DNA from: Thiorhodovibrio frisius
GTDB taxonomy: Bacteria > Pseudomonadota > Gammaproteobacteria > Chromatiales > Chromatiaceae
Direction: 5' to 3'
NCBI RefSeq assembly: GCF_033954835.1
Contig: NZ_CP121471.1
Location: 3,900,501 to 3,964,500, forward strand
Length of the DNA stretch: 64,000 nucleotides
This document shows, in pieces, positions 53,341 to 63,531 of this stretch. Positions within the stretch are counted from its first letter, which is position 1; every line of letters starts with the position of its first letter. The notes below the pieces were generated by a model, which did not search any database, had not been told where the DNA came from, and saw only the letters and a program-made list of their open reading frames with translations. Made by a program: the position numbers and the translations under genes.

Positions 53341-54342
53341 TCAAGCCTCTGCAAGAAGCATGGCTCGTACTGGGGCCGGGTGACCTTCGCAGGTGCGGCT
53401 TGGCTCTTTGGGATCGAGAAAATCGGCCAGTGACTGAAAGCGCATCCACTCGGTGCTGCGCTGCTCGGCGCTGGTGGTAGGTGTCAGATCGACCAGTTCG
53501 ATATGGCAAAAGCCGGTCTCGCGCAGCCAGGCATTTAGGCGCGTCACACTCGGGATAGCATAGACATTGCGCATCTGCGCATAGCGACCGGAGGGCTCCA
53601 GCAGCGCATCGCCCGGCGCATCCAGCACCAGGGTTTCCAGCAGCAGCCGTCCGCCTGGGCGCAGCAGGCGGCGCAGAATATTCAGATGCCGCAGCGGGTC
53701 GCGGCGATGGTAGAGCACCCCCATGGACAGCAGCAGGTCTACACCGGCGGTTTGATCATACAGATCCTCATCGGCCAGGGGCAGCACGGCGAGTCTGTCG
53801 CTGCGCAGAAAGTGATTGACCGCGAGAAACTGGGCGACAAAGCGCAAGCCGGGGTCGATACCCAGCACCAGCCGTGCGCCGGCGCCCAGAGCGCGATAGC
53901 CGTAGTAGCCGTTGCCGCAGCCGAGATCCAGTACCAGGGCATCACGCAAATCGCCGAGTGCCCCAGCTGCGCGTGCCCATTTCCAGTCGGAGCGCCATTC
54001 GGCGTCGATCGTGACACCATGCAGGCAGAAGGGGCCTTTGCGCCAGGGATGCAGGCCCATGAGGGCGTCGCGCAGTTCGCCGTGGGCTGCCGCATCCAGC
54101 GGCTGCGCGGACATGACCCCGACGCAGGGCTGGTCGAAACATCGCTCATGGGGCTGAATGTCTGGCAGGCGCGCGAGCAGCGCCATCCACTGCGACCAGT
54201 CCCCGTGCCGGGGTGCTTGCAGACGTTCTTGCGTCAAGGCGCGCAACCGGGGCAGCCAGGCGCCTGCAGCGCTCTCTTGCCAGTGGGCGAAGAAGGGAGC
54301 AAAGGGTACTAAGGCGCTTTGCGCGAAATCCTGGACCACCAT
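53341..54342 (-). CDS. cmoB: tRNA U34 carboxymethyltransferase
   Basis: 333 residues. The SAM-binding motif is LVLDLGCGNGYYGYRALGAG (near residue 130) and IDAEWRSDWKWARAAG just before it is a CmoB hallmark; FLLSMGVLYHRRDPL-like sequence (VDLLLSMGVLYHRRDPLRHL) and PGGRLLLETLVLDAPG follow. It uses carboxy-S-adenosylmethionine, made by CmoA, to convert 5-hydroxyuridine at tRNA position 34 to 5-carboxymethoxyuridine. It lies 92 bp after cmoA on the same strand, the usual pairing. Confidence 0.97.
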   Translation of the reverse strand: MVVQDFAQSALVPFAPFFAHWQESAAGAWLPRLRALTQERLQAPRHGDWSQWMALLARLPDIQPHERCFDQPCVGVMSAQPLDAAAHGELRDALMGLHPWRKGPFCLHGVTIDAEWRSDWKWARAAGALGDLRDALVLDLGCGNGYYGYRALGAGARLVLGIDPGLRFVAQFLAVNHFLRSDRLAVLPLADEDLYDQTAGVDLLLSMGVLYHRRDPLRHLNILRRLLRPGGRLLLETLVLDAPGDALLEPSGRYAQMRNVYAIPSVTRLNAWLRETGFCHIELVDLTPTTSAEQRSTEWMRFQSLADFLDPKEPSRTCEGHPAPVRAMLLAEA

Positions 54343-54434
54343 GTTCTATTCCAATGCAGCGCAGACCTCTCCCAGTTGAGCCAATACAGTCGCCTCTGCT
54401 AGCGCACTGTTGGGATTTTGGTCAGATAGATCAC

Positions 54435-55181
54435 CTAAGCCCAGGCGGCCCAGGCCATGAAGTTGAGACACTGAAACCAGGGCACCACCTGGGTGAAACC
54501 GGCTGCGCGCAGCCGCTCGGCATGCACCTCGGGCGCATCCAGGCGCATGACCCGTTCCAGTGCGGCGCGCTTGCGGCTGATTTCAAGCTCCGAGTAGCCA
54601 TTGGCGCGCTTGAACTCGGCGTGCGCCTCGGCGAGCAAGTGTTCGGCATCTGGATTGGCGCATTGCACCTTCTCGGCCAACAGCAGCCCACCGCCCGGTT
54701 GCAGGCGCTCGCGCAGGCGTGCAAGCAGCGCCAGGCGCTGCTCGGGCGCGATAAATTGCAGTGTCAAATTCAGAATCAGCAGGCTGGCGCCGCTGGTGTC
54801 AACCTCCGTTAGATCCTCGCAGCGCGCTTGCAGCCTCCCGCCTGCGACCTCCTCGGCCAAGCGTTGGTTCAGGCGGTCGATCATGGCCTGGGAGTTGTCC
54901 ACCGCCACCACTCGCAGCCCCAGATGGCGATACTGCCCCAGCAGCGCCGCGCTCACTGCACCAAGCGAACAGCCGAGGTCGAAGCAGCGCGCGTCGGGGT
55001 GCAGAAAGCGCCTGGCCAGCACCGCCATCAGTTTTACCAGGTCGCAATAACAGGGCACGGAACGGCTGATCATGTCGGGAAACACCCGCGCGACCGAGTC
55101 ATCGAAGGCGAAATCTCCGGGCGCCGCCTCCATGCCTGCGTAGAGACGGTCGCGCGTATTCTGCTGAAAGTCTTCGGTCAT
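54435..55181 (-). CDS. cmoA: Carboxy-S-adenosyl-L-methionine synthase
   Basis: 248 residues. The SAM-binding loop reads CFDLGCSLGAVSAALLGQY near residue 60; LILNLTLQFIAPEQRLALLA and FKRANGYSELEISRKRAALE are family hallmarks. It makes carboxy-SAM from SAM and prephenate for the tRNA wobble modification carried out by CmoB, encoded directly downstream. Confidence 0.97.
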   Translation of the reverse strand: MTEDFQQNTRDRLYAGMEAAPGDFAFDDSVARVFPDMISRSVPCYCDLVKLMAVLARRFLHPDARCFDLGCSLGAVSAALLGQYRHLGLRVVAVDNSQAMIDRLNQRLAEEVAGGRLQARCEDLTEVDTSGASLLILNLTLQFIAPEQRLALLARLRERLQPGGGLLLAEKVQCANPDAEHLLAEAHAEFKRANGYSELEISRKRAALERVMRLDAPEVHAERLRAAGFTQVVPWFQCLNFMAWAAWA

Positions 55182-55294
55182 CTGGTCAATTTACGGCAAC
55201 ACAAGTGCGGCGAAAGGCTGCTAGCATAACGCGTTTACCCCGGCTAGACGCCAGCCTCCCGTCGCTGTTCCACACTGCTGATCAGGACACACCC

Positions 55295-57583
55295 ATGACG
55301 TTTACTGATACTACCGATGCTCAGGATTCCGCCACGCCGCGTTCGATGGACCCCGAGCCCAATGAGCCAAAAGCCATGGATTCGGGGCCGAGCGATCTCA
55401 ACCAGCCAGAACCCGAATCCGCCACTGCCCCGGCGGCGGAAGAAATCGATCTCGATGATCCGGCGCTCTATCTGAACCGCGAGCTGACCTGGCTGGCCTT
55501 TAATCGACGGGTGCTACATGAGGGCGAGGACCCGCGCACGCCGCTGCTGGAGCGGGTGAAGTTTCTGGCCATTGTCAGCAACAATCTCGATGAGTTCTTC
55601 ATGAAGCGCATCGGCGGGCTCAAGCAGCAACTTGCCGCCGGCGTGCATTCGCGCACCATCGACGGGCGCACACCAGAACAGCAGCTGGCGGAATGCCGCG
55701 AGGTGATCGCCCAGATTCAGGACGATCAGATGCGGCTCTTCAACAGCCTGATGGAGGAACTGGAGGCCCAGGACATTCGTCTGGTCAGCATCAGCGCCTT
55801 ACCTGACGATGCGCGTGAGCGCCTGCGCGAGCACTTCCGCACCAACATCTTTCCCATGATCACGCCGTTGGCGATGGACCCGACCCATCCCTTCCCCTTT
55901 ATCTCTAATCTGGCACTCAATCTGCTGGTGCGCCTGCGCTACCCCGGCGGCAACGAGACCTATCTGGCGCGCATCAAGGTGCCTGTCAGCAAGGATGTGT
56001 CCAAGCGGCTGATTCAGGTCGATGACGTTAATACCTTTGTGACCCTCGACGATTTGATCAAGCACAACCTCGACATGCTCTTTCCTGGCATGGAGATCGA
56101 GAGCTGTGAACTGTTCCGTGTCACCCGCAACGCCATTGTCGAGCCCGAAGCCGAGGCGGCCAACGATCTGCTGGAGATGATCGAAACCGAGCTGCGCGAG
56201 CGCCACTTCGCGCCCATTGTGCGCCTGGAGGTGCAGGCCGGCATGGACCCAGTGCATCGCGGCATGCTAGCGGCGGAACTCGGCCTGAACGAGGCCGAGG
56301 ATGTCTTTGAGGTCGCCGGCATGATCGCCAAGCGCGATCTATTCGAACTGGCTGGACTCAACCAGCCCGAGTTGCATGACAAGACCCATCGTCCCGGCGA
56401 TCACCCGCTGCTGGCCAACGACAGGCGCAACATCTTTCATGTGATCCGCGAAAATGGACCACTGCTGCTACAGCACCCCTATGAGTCCTTCTCAACCACG
56501 GTGGAGCGGTTTCTGTCGACTGCCGCAAAGGATCCCAAGGTACTGGCGATTAAAATGACGCTGTATCGCACCTCGGCCGGGGCTATTCTGGATGCCTTGA
56601 TCGCAGCGGCACGCAACGGCAAGCAGGTCGCGGTGCTAGTGGAACTCAAGGCGCGCTTTGATGAAGCGGCCAATATCGGCTGGGCGCGGCGATTGGAGTC
56701 CGAGGGGATTCACGTCACCTATGGCGTGATGGGATTAAAAACCCACAGCAAGCTGATTTTTGTGGTGCGACGGGATTACGCTCAGCTGCGCCGTTATTAT
56801 CACATCGGCACGGGCAATTATCATTCCGGCACCGCCAAGCTCTATACCGATCTTGGCATGCTCGGCTGCGACGAGGACATTGCCCAGGATCTGACCGAGC
56901 TGTTCAATTACCTGACCGGCTACTCCCCACCGCCGAGTTATCGCAAAATTCTGGCCGCGCCCTACACCCTCAAGCCGGGCATTCTGAGCCGCATTCAACG
57001 CGAGATCGAGCATCATCAGCGCGACGGTGGCGGCCTAATCCAGATGAAAATGAACGCGCTTGAGGATCCGGATATTACCCGCGCGCTCTACAAGGCCAGC
57101 CGTGCCGGAGTGAAGGTGGACCTCATTGTGCGCGACACCTGCCGCTATCGGCCCGGCGTGCCGGGTCTGTCCGAAACCGGCCGGGTGGTCAGCATTGTCG
57201 GGCGCTTTCTGGAGCATGCGCGGATTCTGTACTTCCGCAACGGTGGTGAGGAGGAGTATTACTTCGGCTCGGCCGACATGATGCGGCGCAATCTGGAGTC
57301 CCGGGTGGAAGTCCATGCCCCGGTCGAGAGCCCGGAGCTACGCCAGGAACTGCGGCTGATTCTCGACGTGCAGCTCGCCGACACCCGCTCGGCCTGGGAC
57401 ATGCAGCCCGATGGGACCTATGTGCAGCGCCAGCCGGCCGATGAAAACACCAAGGGCGCGCAGGAGTTGCTAATTCAGGTTGCCGAAAAGCGCCTAGCCG
57501 CAGCAGCTAAGCACAAGGAGAAAAACTTGCGCTCGCGGCTGCTGAGCCATTTCGAGCGCCGGCTGGCGGCGAATCAGGGATGA
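55295..57583 (+). CDS. ppk1: Polyphosphate kinase 1
   Basis: 762 residues from the ATG at 55295, with AGGA 8 bases upstream; the frame is open 30 codons further but those look non-coding. The first 50 residues are acidic and unlike other Ppk1 proteins. Then the N-domain (YLNRELTWLAFNRRVLHE), core, and the two phospholipase-D-like C domains with the catalytic His in GLKTHSKLIFVVRRD (autophosphorylated) and the second in FLEHARILYFRNGG. It polymerises the gamma-phosphate of ATP into polyphosphate in the cytoplasm. It is transcribed divergently from cmoA. Confidence 0.96.
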   Translation: MTFTDTTDAQDSATPRSMDPEPNEPKAMDSGPSDLNQPEPESATAPAAEEIDLDDPALYLNRELTWLAFNRRVLHEGEDPRTPLLERVKFLAIVSNNLDEFFMKRIGGLKQQLAAGVHSRTIDGRTPEQQLAECREVIAQIQDDQMRLFNSLMEELEAQDIRLVSISALPDDARERLREHFRTNIFPMITPLAMDPTHPFPFISNLALNLLVRLRYPGGNETYLARIKVPVSKDVSKRLIQVDDVNTFVTLDDLIKHNLDMLFPGMEIESCELFRVTRNAIVEPEAEAANDLLEMIETELRERHFAPIVRLEVQAGMDPVHRGMLAAELGLNEAEDVFEVAGMIAKRDLFELAGLNQPELHDKTHRPGDHPLLANDRRNIFHVIRENGPLLLQHPYESFSTTVERFLSTAAKDPKVLAIKMTLYRTSAGAILDALIAAARNGKQVAVLVELKARFDEAANIGWARRLESEGIHVTYGVMGLKTHSKLIFVVRRDYAQLRRYYHIGTGNYHSGTAKLYTDLGMLGCDEDIAQDLTELFNYLTGYSPPPSYRKILAAPYTLKPGILSRIQREIEHHQRDGGGLIQMKMNALEDPDITRALYKASRAGVKVDLIVRDTCRYRPGVPGLSETGRVVSIVGRFLEHARILYFRNGGEEEYYFGSADMMRRNLESRVEVHAPVESPELRQELRLILDVQLADTRSAWDMQPDGTYVQRQPADENTKGAQELLIQVAEKRLAAAAKHKEKNLRSRLLSHFERRLAANQG

Positions 57584-57767
57584 CGCGCCCGTGAGGACCT
57601 ACCAGCAATGACCTACCGGTGATAACGCGCCGGGGCTGATCGAATCAGACTCGGTTGAAATCGGCCGGCGCTCCCCGCGCTGCCGGTTCCGATCACGCCG
57701 GATATCCGGTCACACCAGAGACCTCATCACACCAGATCTTGTCACCCAAACTTCTTATCACCCAAAC

Positions 57768-58214
57768 TTAGGCCGCTTCCGCAGCGTGCTCTTCAAGTTT
57801 GCGGATCAGCGGATACAGGTGCTCGGTCTCGCGCTGGATGCGATCGAGCACCAGGCCGAACATCTGCTGGGTCTCGCTCAGAAAATGCTGATGGTCGCGA
57901 ATTTGCAGGCGCCGCTGCGGCTCTGAGCACCATTCTTTGAGGTACTGGTTGAAAATCCGCTTGATTTCCGTCGAGCCGGACAAAAACCGGTTCGCGGTGT
58001 TTTTCACCGCCTGATCCGGGTAGGAAATCAAACGGCCGCAGATTTCCCGATCAACCAGCTCGATGTGCTCCTTAACCTTTGTCGAGTATTCAAAAAACAC
58101 ATCACAGGCGGTTTCTGTATCGCACATTTCACGATTTTGCACCAGATACAGAAAGATATTGGACAGTTCCGTGATTTTATGGTTTTGCGCGTGTAGCTGA
58201 GAGAAGACGATCAT
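57768..58214 (-). CDS. Small helical protein, possibly hemerythrin-like
   Basis: 148 residues, all helical, with histidines and acidic residues at helix spacings: HAQNHKITE, KVKEHIELVDREICGRL, RDHQHFLSETQQMFG and ETEHLYPLIRKLEEHA. This resembles the HHE/hemerythrin four-helix bundle that binds a di-iron or oxygen centre, but the motif order is not canonical and the call is tentative. The gene follows ppk1 convergently after 184 bp. Confidence 0.45.
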   Translation of the reverse strand: MIVFSQLHAQNHKITELSNIFLYLVQNREMCDTETACDVFFEYSTKVKEHIELVDREICGRLISYPDQAVKNTANRFLSGSTEIKRIFNQYLKEWCSEPQRRLQIRDHQHFLSETQQMFGLVLDRIQRETEHLYPLIRKLEEHAAEAA

Positions 58215-58547
58215 CGCTGAATCCTCCGGCGACTTGGTGGCAGTGCTGTCGACTTTTCACAGGTTTTGGGCAGTGGTGGCCAAAAACCAGGAAGTCGGCT
58301 TTTTTTTAGTTTATACCGAACCCCCTATGAGATTCAGCTCGTTCTGGGTCGGGAACACATTCCCCAACAGATTCGACGCGAAAATGAAGCCCATCCTTGA
58401 CCCTAATTCTGACACAGATTGCTCCGTCCGAACAGCCGTGAAAATCCCAAGTTGACAGCTGTGGATTAAGCATTCACCGCTACTGCTCCTTTGCTCCTTG
58501 TGGTCCCAGGCAGATGCCAGGCGGTACCTAAGCTTTTGGGATAGACA
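58215..58547. other. Intergenic region with dispersed repeat
   Basis: 333 bp upstream of the small helical gene and downstream of the acetolactate synthase gene. It contains the repeat copy at 58311-58352 and no gene I can support. Confidence 0.4.
58311..58352 (+). repeat. Dispersed repeat copy related to 53083
   Basis: ATACCGAACCCCCTATGAGA then TTCAGCTCGTTCTGGGTCGG, about 80 percent like 53087-53126. A shorter partial copy (GTTCTGTTTTGGGTCGGG) lies near 60357. Confidence 0.55.
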
Positions 58548-60323
58548 TCAGGCGGCATTCGCCCCAGCAGCAGGCGTGACACTGGAGGCAATCATGGCAT
58601 CAAGCTTCTTGCCTGGCGGCACCATGGGTAGCACATCTTCGGCCTTGTCTATCCACACATCCACCAGCACGCTGCCGTCTTGATTGAGTGCCTCGCGGAT
58701 ACTCTCGCGCATGCCGAGCGGGCCACGAATGCGCTGGGTTTTCAAGCCCGGATACACATGGCTCAGGCCAGTCAGGTTGGGGACTTGCCGCCGACAGGTC
58801 TGGTCGATGGTCATGCAGTCAGGCTCGCAATCTTCGTTGCGCGCCAGGCAGGTTTCGTAATGATGGCCGCCGTCCATCATGTCCTCCCACTGGCGCACCA
58901 TACCGAGAAAGCTGTTGTTAAGCACAAACATCTTCAGCGGAATGCGGTGGGCAACCACGGTGGCCAGCTCCTGGATGTTCATCTGAAAACTACCATCACC
59001 GTCGACCAGCACCACGGGCTTGTCCGGATTGGCAAACCAGGCACCAATGGCCGCCGGCAGACCAAAGCCCATAGTGCCTAGCCCACCGGAGCTGATCCAC
59101 TGGCGCGGACGCTTGAAGCCATAGTATTGCGCCGCCCACATTTGATGTTGACCCACGCCTGTGACCAAGGTTGCATCGCCCTTGGTCAGCTCCGAGAGTG
59201 CCTCTATGACCGCCTGGGGCTTGATGTAATCGCCCTGCGCATAAGGCAGGGGCATTTGTTTGCGCCACTCGCCGATGCGGACCATCCAAGCGGAGTGTTG
59301 CGCGCGGCGATTGGTACCAAGCGCATGGGCAAAAAACTCATCGAGCGAGGCCACCAGTGCCAGATCAGTCTTGATGGTCTTGTCGATTTCGGAGGGGTCT
59401 ATGTCCACATGGGCAATGCGCTTGCCGTCGGCAAAACCCTTGACCGCGACCCGATCATCGAAGCGACCGCCGAGCGTGAGGATAAAATCGGCCTCGCGCA
59501 GAGCATAGTTGGCCGGAATGCTGCCATGCATACCGGGCATGCCAAGCGCGTGGGGCGCATCCATGGGCACCGCGCCCAGCGCGTTGAAGGTGGTGGTGAC
59601 CGGGGTATCGAAGCGCTCGACAAACTGGCGCAGCGCCCCGGAAACACCGGCATGAATAATGCCCCCCCCGGCCTTGATCACCGGACGATCAGCGGCGGCA
59701 AGGGCATCGAGAATGCGATCAGCGGCGGCGGGATCAAAGGGCAGCGGCTCGCGATGGCGCACACGTGGCGGATTGGGATGATCGAGCAGCGCGATTTGCG
59801 CGTCCTTGCAGATATCGACCACCACCGGCCCCGGACGCCCCGAACCAGCCAGCACAAAAGCCTCGCGCAGCGTCCACTCAAGGTCCGCCACCGTCTTGAC
59901 CAGATAATTGTGCTTGGAGATAGGCCGGGTCATACCCAGGGTATCGACTTCCTGGAAGGCATCGCTACCAATGGCCGAACTCGGCACCTGCCCGGTAATG
60001 AAGACTGTGGGCACCGAGTCCTTGTAGGCATCGGCAATAGGGGTGGCCAGGTTGGTCGCGCCCGGACCGGAGGTGGCCAGCGCCACACCAACCCGACCGC
60101 CCGCGCGGGCATAGCCTTCGGCGGCATGACCCGCCCCGCCCTCCTGGCGACACAGAATAAAGCGCGGCACCCGCTCGCCGCGACGCATACGTTTGTTCAA
60201 CTCGACATGCAGCGGGATGACCGCGCCTCCGGTGTGACCGAAAATACAATCAATGCCCAGATCGTTTAGCACATCGAACAGAATGGCCGCACCGCTGCGA
60301 CGCGTCGGAACCGAAGCAGTCAT
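58548..60323 (-). CDS. ilvB: Acetolactate synthase large subunit with cysteine-bearing insertion
   Basis: 591 residues. FGHTGGAVIPLHVELNKR and CRQEGGAGHAAEGYARA give the catalytic Glu region; LATSGPGATNLATPIADAY is conserved; the ThDP motif is VLVDGDGSFQMNIQELATVV. It condenses two pyruvates, or pyruvate and 2-oxobutyrate, in branched-chain amino-acid synthesis. After QWEDMMDGG the usual short 'DFVKLAEAYG' segment is replaced by about 40 residues (HHYETCLARNEDCEPDCMTI then DQTCRRQVPNLTGLSHVYPG) with C-x6-C-x3-C-x6-C spacing. No ilvN regulatory subunit is adjacent. A partial ilvD of the same pathway lies 3.2 kb away. Confidence 0.9.
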   Translation of the reverse strand: MTASVPTRRSGAAILFDVLNDLGIDCIFGHTGGAVIPLHVELNKRMRRGERVPRFILCRQEGGAGHAAEGYARAGGRVGVALATSGPGATNLATPIADAYKDSVPTVFITGQVPSSAIGSDAFQEVDTLGMTRPISKHNYLVKTVADLEWTLREAFVLAGSGRPGPVVVDICKDAQIALLDHPNPPRVRHREPLPFDPAAADRILDALAAADRPVIKAGGGIIHAGVSGALRQFVERFDTPVTTTFNALGAVPMDAPHALGMPGMHGSIPANYALREADFILTLGGRFDDRVAVKGFADGKRIAHVDIDPSEIDKTIKTDLALVASLDEFFAHALGTNRRAQHSAWMVRIGEWRKQMPLPYAQGDYIKPQAVIEALSELTKGDATLVTGVGQHQMWAAQYYGFKRPRQWISSGGLGTMGFGLPAAIGAWFANPDKPVVLVDGDGSFQMNIQELATVVAHRIPLKMFVLNNSFLGMVRQWEDMMDGGHHYETCLARNEDCEPDCMTIDQTCRRQVPNLTGLSHVYPGLKTQRIRGPLGMRESIREALNQDGSVLVDVWIDKAEDVLPMVPPGKKLDAMIASSVTPAAGANAA

Positions 60324-60638
60324 GAAATACCTTTAAAAAGCTGAATCAAACAAGTGTTCTGTTTTGGGTCGGGTAGCGCTCACAGGGTTCCCGGCATCCC
60401 CGCTGGGCATCGCCCCGCCCGAAACAAGTCAAACGTCCATGTCCGCCGAGTACAACCCTGCAAAAAATGTGTGAGTTGTGAGCCTGTGCCGCACGCTGAT
60501 ATATTAAGCGCTTTCGCCCGTTTGGCACAGAATAGACCTTCAGGCGGTCTCGGCGCTGCCGCGCAAGACCGCCTTGTCGTTTCTGTGATGCACAAACGCA
60601 GGGCATAGTGAAAGACTAACGAGACTCCCTGACACCAC
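60324..60638. other. Divergent promoter region of ilvB and argD with repeat fragment
   Basis: 315 bp. It includes GTTCTGTTTTGGGTCGGG near 60357, related to the palindromic repeat at 53083, and the possible argD promoter at 60476-60505. No gene is supported. Confidence 0.4.
60476..60505 (+). promoter_or_regulatory. Possible sigma-70 promoter for argD
   Basis: TTGTGA (60476-60481), an 18-bp spacer and TATATT (60500-60505), ending 133 bp before the argD start. It is plausible but unconfirmed. Confidence 0.3.
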
Positions 60639-61835
60639 ATGGGCCAATCCCTGATGCCGACCTATTCCCCTTTGCCAGTCACTTTCGCTCGCGGCGAAGG
60701 TCTCTGGCTGTGGGACACCGAGGGGCGCCGCTATCTGGACGCGATTTCGGGCATCGCCGTCTGCGGGCTCGGGCATGCGCATCCGGGCGTCGCCGCAGCG
60801 CTGTGCGAGCAGGCCGGGCGCCTGCTGCATACCTCTAACCTGTATCAAATCGAGGCGCAGCAACAACTCGGTGATCAGCTGACCCGCCTTGCTGGCATGG
60901 ACCGGGTCTTCTTCGGCAACTCGGGGGCCGAGGCCAACGAGGCGGCGATCAAGCTCGCCCGTTTGCATGCCCATCAGCGCGGCATCAAAGATCCCGTCAT
61001 TGTCGTGATGGAGTCGAGCTTTCATGGTCGCACCCTGGCCACACTAACGGCCACCGGCAACCGCAAGGCCCAGGCCGGATTCGAGCCTCTGGTGCAGGGC
61101 TTCGCGCGCGTACCCTACAATGACCTCGAAGCCATCGATAAGGTCGCCACCAGTCCCGCCAGCATTGTTGCGGTGCTGGTCGAGCCCATCCAGGGCGAGG
61201 GCGGCGTCATCCTGCCGACGCCCGACTATCTGCGCGGTCTGCGCGAGCGCTGTGATCGGCACGGCTGGCTGCTGATGCTCGATGAAATCCAGACCGGCAT
61301 GGGCCGCACTGGCCAGCTGTTTGCCTACCAGCATGCCGGCATCCTGCCCGATGTGATGACCCTGGCCAAGGGGCTGGCCAATGGGGTGCCCATCGGCGCC
61401 TGCCTGGCGCGAGGACCAGCGGCCGAGGTTCTGGGCCCTGGCAGTCACGGCTCCACCTTCGGCGGCAATCCGCTCGCCTGCAAGGCGGCCCTGGCGGTCT
61501 TGCAAACACTCGAGCAGGAGGCCCTGCCGGAGCAGGCCGCTCGCCAGGGCGCGGCCCTGCTGGAGCAACTGCGCACGACCATTGGCGACCTGCCCGGCGT
61601 GCGCGACATTCGCGGGCTTGGCCTGATGATTGGCATCGAGCTTGAACGCGACTGCGCGGAACTCACCCGGCAGGCGCTCGATCAGGGCCTGCTGATCAAT
61701 GTCACCGCCGGGCGGGTCGTGCGGCTGCTGCCACCGCTGATCATCGACGACGAGCAGATCGGCTTACTCGTCGACGGGCTGGCCACGCTGATTCGCCGTT
61801 TTCTCGCCCATCAACCGACTGAGGCTTCGGGGTAG
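60639..61835 (+). CDS. argD: Acetylornithine aminotransferase
   Basis: 398 residues. [18 protein letters not shown]-type opening ([20 protein letters not shown]), [20 protein letters not shown] for cofactor phosphate binding, [14 protein letters not shown] with the PLP Asp, and [19 protein letters not shown] with the Schiff-base lysine. It makes N-acetylornithine from N-acetylglutamate semialdehyde with glutamate as amine donor; the enzyme often also serves lysine synthesis. argF follows 4 bp after the stop, so the two form an arginine operon. A later in-frame ATG at 60654 is an alternative start. Confidence 0.95.
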   Translation: MGQSLMPTYSPLPVTFARGEGLWLWDTEGRRYLDAISGIAVCGLGHAHPGVAAALCEQAGRLLHTSNLYQIEAQQQLGDQLTRLAGMDRVFFGNSGAEANEAAIKLARLHAHQRGIKDPVIVVMESSFHGRTLATLTATGNRKAQAGFEPLVQGFARVPYNDLEAIDKVATSPASIVAVLVEPIQGEGGVILPTPDYLRGLRERCDRHGWLLMLDEIQTGMGRTGQLFAYQHAGILPDVMTLAKGLANGVPIGACLARGPAAEVLGPGSHGSTFGGNPLACKAALAVLQTLEQEALPEQAARQGAALLEQLRTTIGDLPGVRDIRGLGLMIGIELERDCAELTRQALDQGLLINVTAGRVVRLLPPLIIDDEQIGLLVDGLATLIRRFLAHQPTEASG

Positions 61836-61839
61836 CGCC

Positions 61840-62781
61840 ATGGCACAGCGAAAAGACCGCCCACTGCGGCATTTTCTCACCCTGCTTGATCTCTCCACAG
61901 AAGAAGCGCGGGCACTGATTGATCGCGCCTTGGTGCTCAAGCGCCTTCAGCGCGAAGGCACTGCCTATCTGCCGCTGCAACAGCGCACGCTGGCCATGGT
62001 GTTTGAAAAATCCTCCACCCGCACCCGGGTCTCTTTTGAGGCTGGCATGGCACAGCTCGGTGGCCACGCGCTTTTCTTGTCCCCGCGCGACACCCAGCTT
62101 GGCCGCGGCGAGCCCATCCCCGACAGCGCCCGCGTGCTCTCGCGCATGGTCGATGCAGTCATGATACGCACCTATGCGCAGGACACTATTGAGACCTTCG
62201 CGGCCTACTCCCAAGTGCCCGTCATCAATGGCCTGACAGACCGCTTCCATCCCTGCCAGTTGCTTGCCGACATGCTGACCTATCAGGAGCACCGGGGGCC
62301 GATTTGCGGGCGGCGCGTCGCCTATATTGGCGATGGCAACAACATGTGTCACTCCTACATCAACGCCGCCCGACTGTTTGACTTTGAGCTGCGCATCGCC
62401 TGCCCGCCAGGTTTCGAGCCGGATGACGAGCTGCTCGCCGCCAACGGCGACCGCTGCCATCTCTCGCACGACCCGGCGACAGCCATCACCAACGCCGACC
62501 TGGTCGTCACTGACGTCTGGGCGAGCATGGGGCAAGAGGATGAGGAGCGCGAGCGCCGCCAGGCCTTCGCGGGTTTCTGCATCGACCGCGCGCTGCTCAC
62601 CCAGGCCAATCCAGAGGCGCTGTTCATGCATTGCCTGCCTGCCCATCGCGGTGAAGAAGTCAGCGCAGATGTCATCGACGGGCCCCAATCGGTCGTCTGG
62701 GACGAGGCCGAAAATCGCCTGCATGCCCAGAAGGCACTGCTGGAATTTCTTCTGGTCGGTCCGCCACCAGGCCAGGTTTGA
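61840..62781 (+). CDS. argF: Ornithine carbamoyltransferase
   Basis: 313 residues. The carbamoyl-phosphate site is [36 protein letters not shown] and the ornithine-site [10 protein letters not shown] are present, with [10 protein letters not shown] between. It forms citrulline from ornithine and carbamoyl phosphate. It is downstream of argD with a 4-bp gap, and is followed after 18 bp by the SH3-domain gene. Confidence 0.97.
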   Translation: MAQRKDRPLRHFLTLLDLSTEEARALIDRALVLKRLQREGTAYLPLQQRTLAMVFEKSSTRTRVSFEAGMAQLGGHALFLSPRDTQLGRGEPIPDSARVLSRMVDAVMIRTYAQDTIETFAAYSQVPVINGLTDRFHPCQLLADMLTYQEHRGPICGRRVAYIGDGNNMCHSYINAARLFDFELRIACPPGFEPDDELLAANGDRCHLSHDPATAITNADLVVTDVWASMGQEDEERERRQAFAGFCIDRALLTQANPEALFMHCLPAHRGEEVSADVIDGPQSVVWDEAENRLHAQKALLEFLLVGPPPGQV

Positions 62782-62799
62782 CTGGAGTCTTAATCAGCC

Positions 62800-63531
62800 A
62801 TGTTCAAGCGAGTTGCAAGTTGTCATCCTGCCCCTCATCGCCGCCAATGGGCGCCCAAGCTGATCAGGGCTCTGATCGCCGTGGGGCTCTTGGGAGCAGC
62901 CCTGGTCGCCACGGCCGACACTGCCTATGTCACTGATCAGGGCGAATTCAACCTACGCAGTGGCGAGAGTACCAGTCATAAAATCATTCGGGTTCTGCCA
63001 AGCGGCGCCTCGGTCCAGGTGTTAAGCAAAGACCGCGAAACAGGCTACTCGCGCGTGCGCACTGAGGATGGGACCACAGGTTTCTTACTCACACGCTATC
63101 TCCAGGATGACCCTGCCGCACGGGTTCAGCTCGCGGAAACGCGTGCACGGCTCGATGAGCTACAACAGGAACCCGATCAACTCGCGGCCAAGCTCAGCCG
63201 AATCGAAGAAGAGCATCAGGCGCTACAGCAGGAACACCAGACGGTTTCCGAGCGCAATATTGAACTCGAAGAAGCCTTGGCGGTATTTGAGCACACATCA
63301 GAGAATATCGTAAACATAAATGAGGAGCGCAACCAGCTACAGAAAGACGTCGCCAAACTCACCCGCACTGTGGGCGAACTTGAGCAGGAAAACCTCGACC
63401 TGCGCAGTGGCGACGACCGACGCTGGTTCCTGACCGGAGCCGGCGTCGCCGGCGGCGGTCTGATCATTGGGCTCTTCCTGGCCAGCGCCGGCATCGGACG
63501 CCGGCGCAGTGGATCGCGCGACCTGTTTTAG
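62800..63531 (+). CDS. TIGR04211-family SH3-domain membrane protein
   Basis: 243 residues. A long basic N-terminus leads to a membrane or signal segment ([19 protein letters not shown]). A bacterial SH3 domain follows ([26 protein letters not shown]-like [20 protein letters not shown]), then a coiled coil (about 105-200) and a C-terminal membrane span ([20 protein letters not shown]) before GRRRSGSRD. This is the layout of TIGR04211, periplasmic proteins of unknown function anchored at the inner membrane. It ends converging on ilvD, the two overlapping by 4 bp at their stops. Confidence 0.85.
   Translation: MFKRVASCHPAPHRRQWAPKLIRALIAVGLLGAALVATADTAYVTDQGEFNLRSGESTSHKIIRVLPSGASVQVLSKDRETGYSRVRTEDGTTGFLLTRYLQDDPAARVQLAETRARLDELQQEPDQLAAKLSRIEEEHQALQQEHQTVSERNIELEEALAVFEHTSENIVNINEERNQLQKDVAKLTRTVGELEQENLDLRSGDDRRWFLTGAGVAGGGLIIGLFLASAGIGRRRSGSRDLF

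Noticed and set aside
53036-53509. 157-codon minus-strand open frame over the palindromic repeat
   Set aside because: It spans the palindrome and runs into cmoB antisense to no known protein; the Gly/Arg-rich sequence is a product of the repeat.
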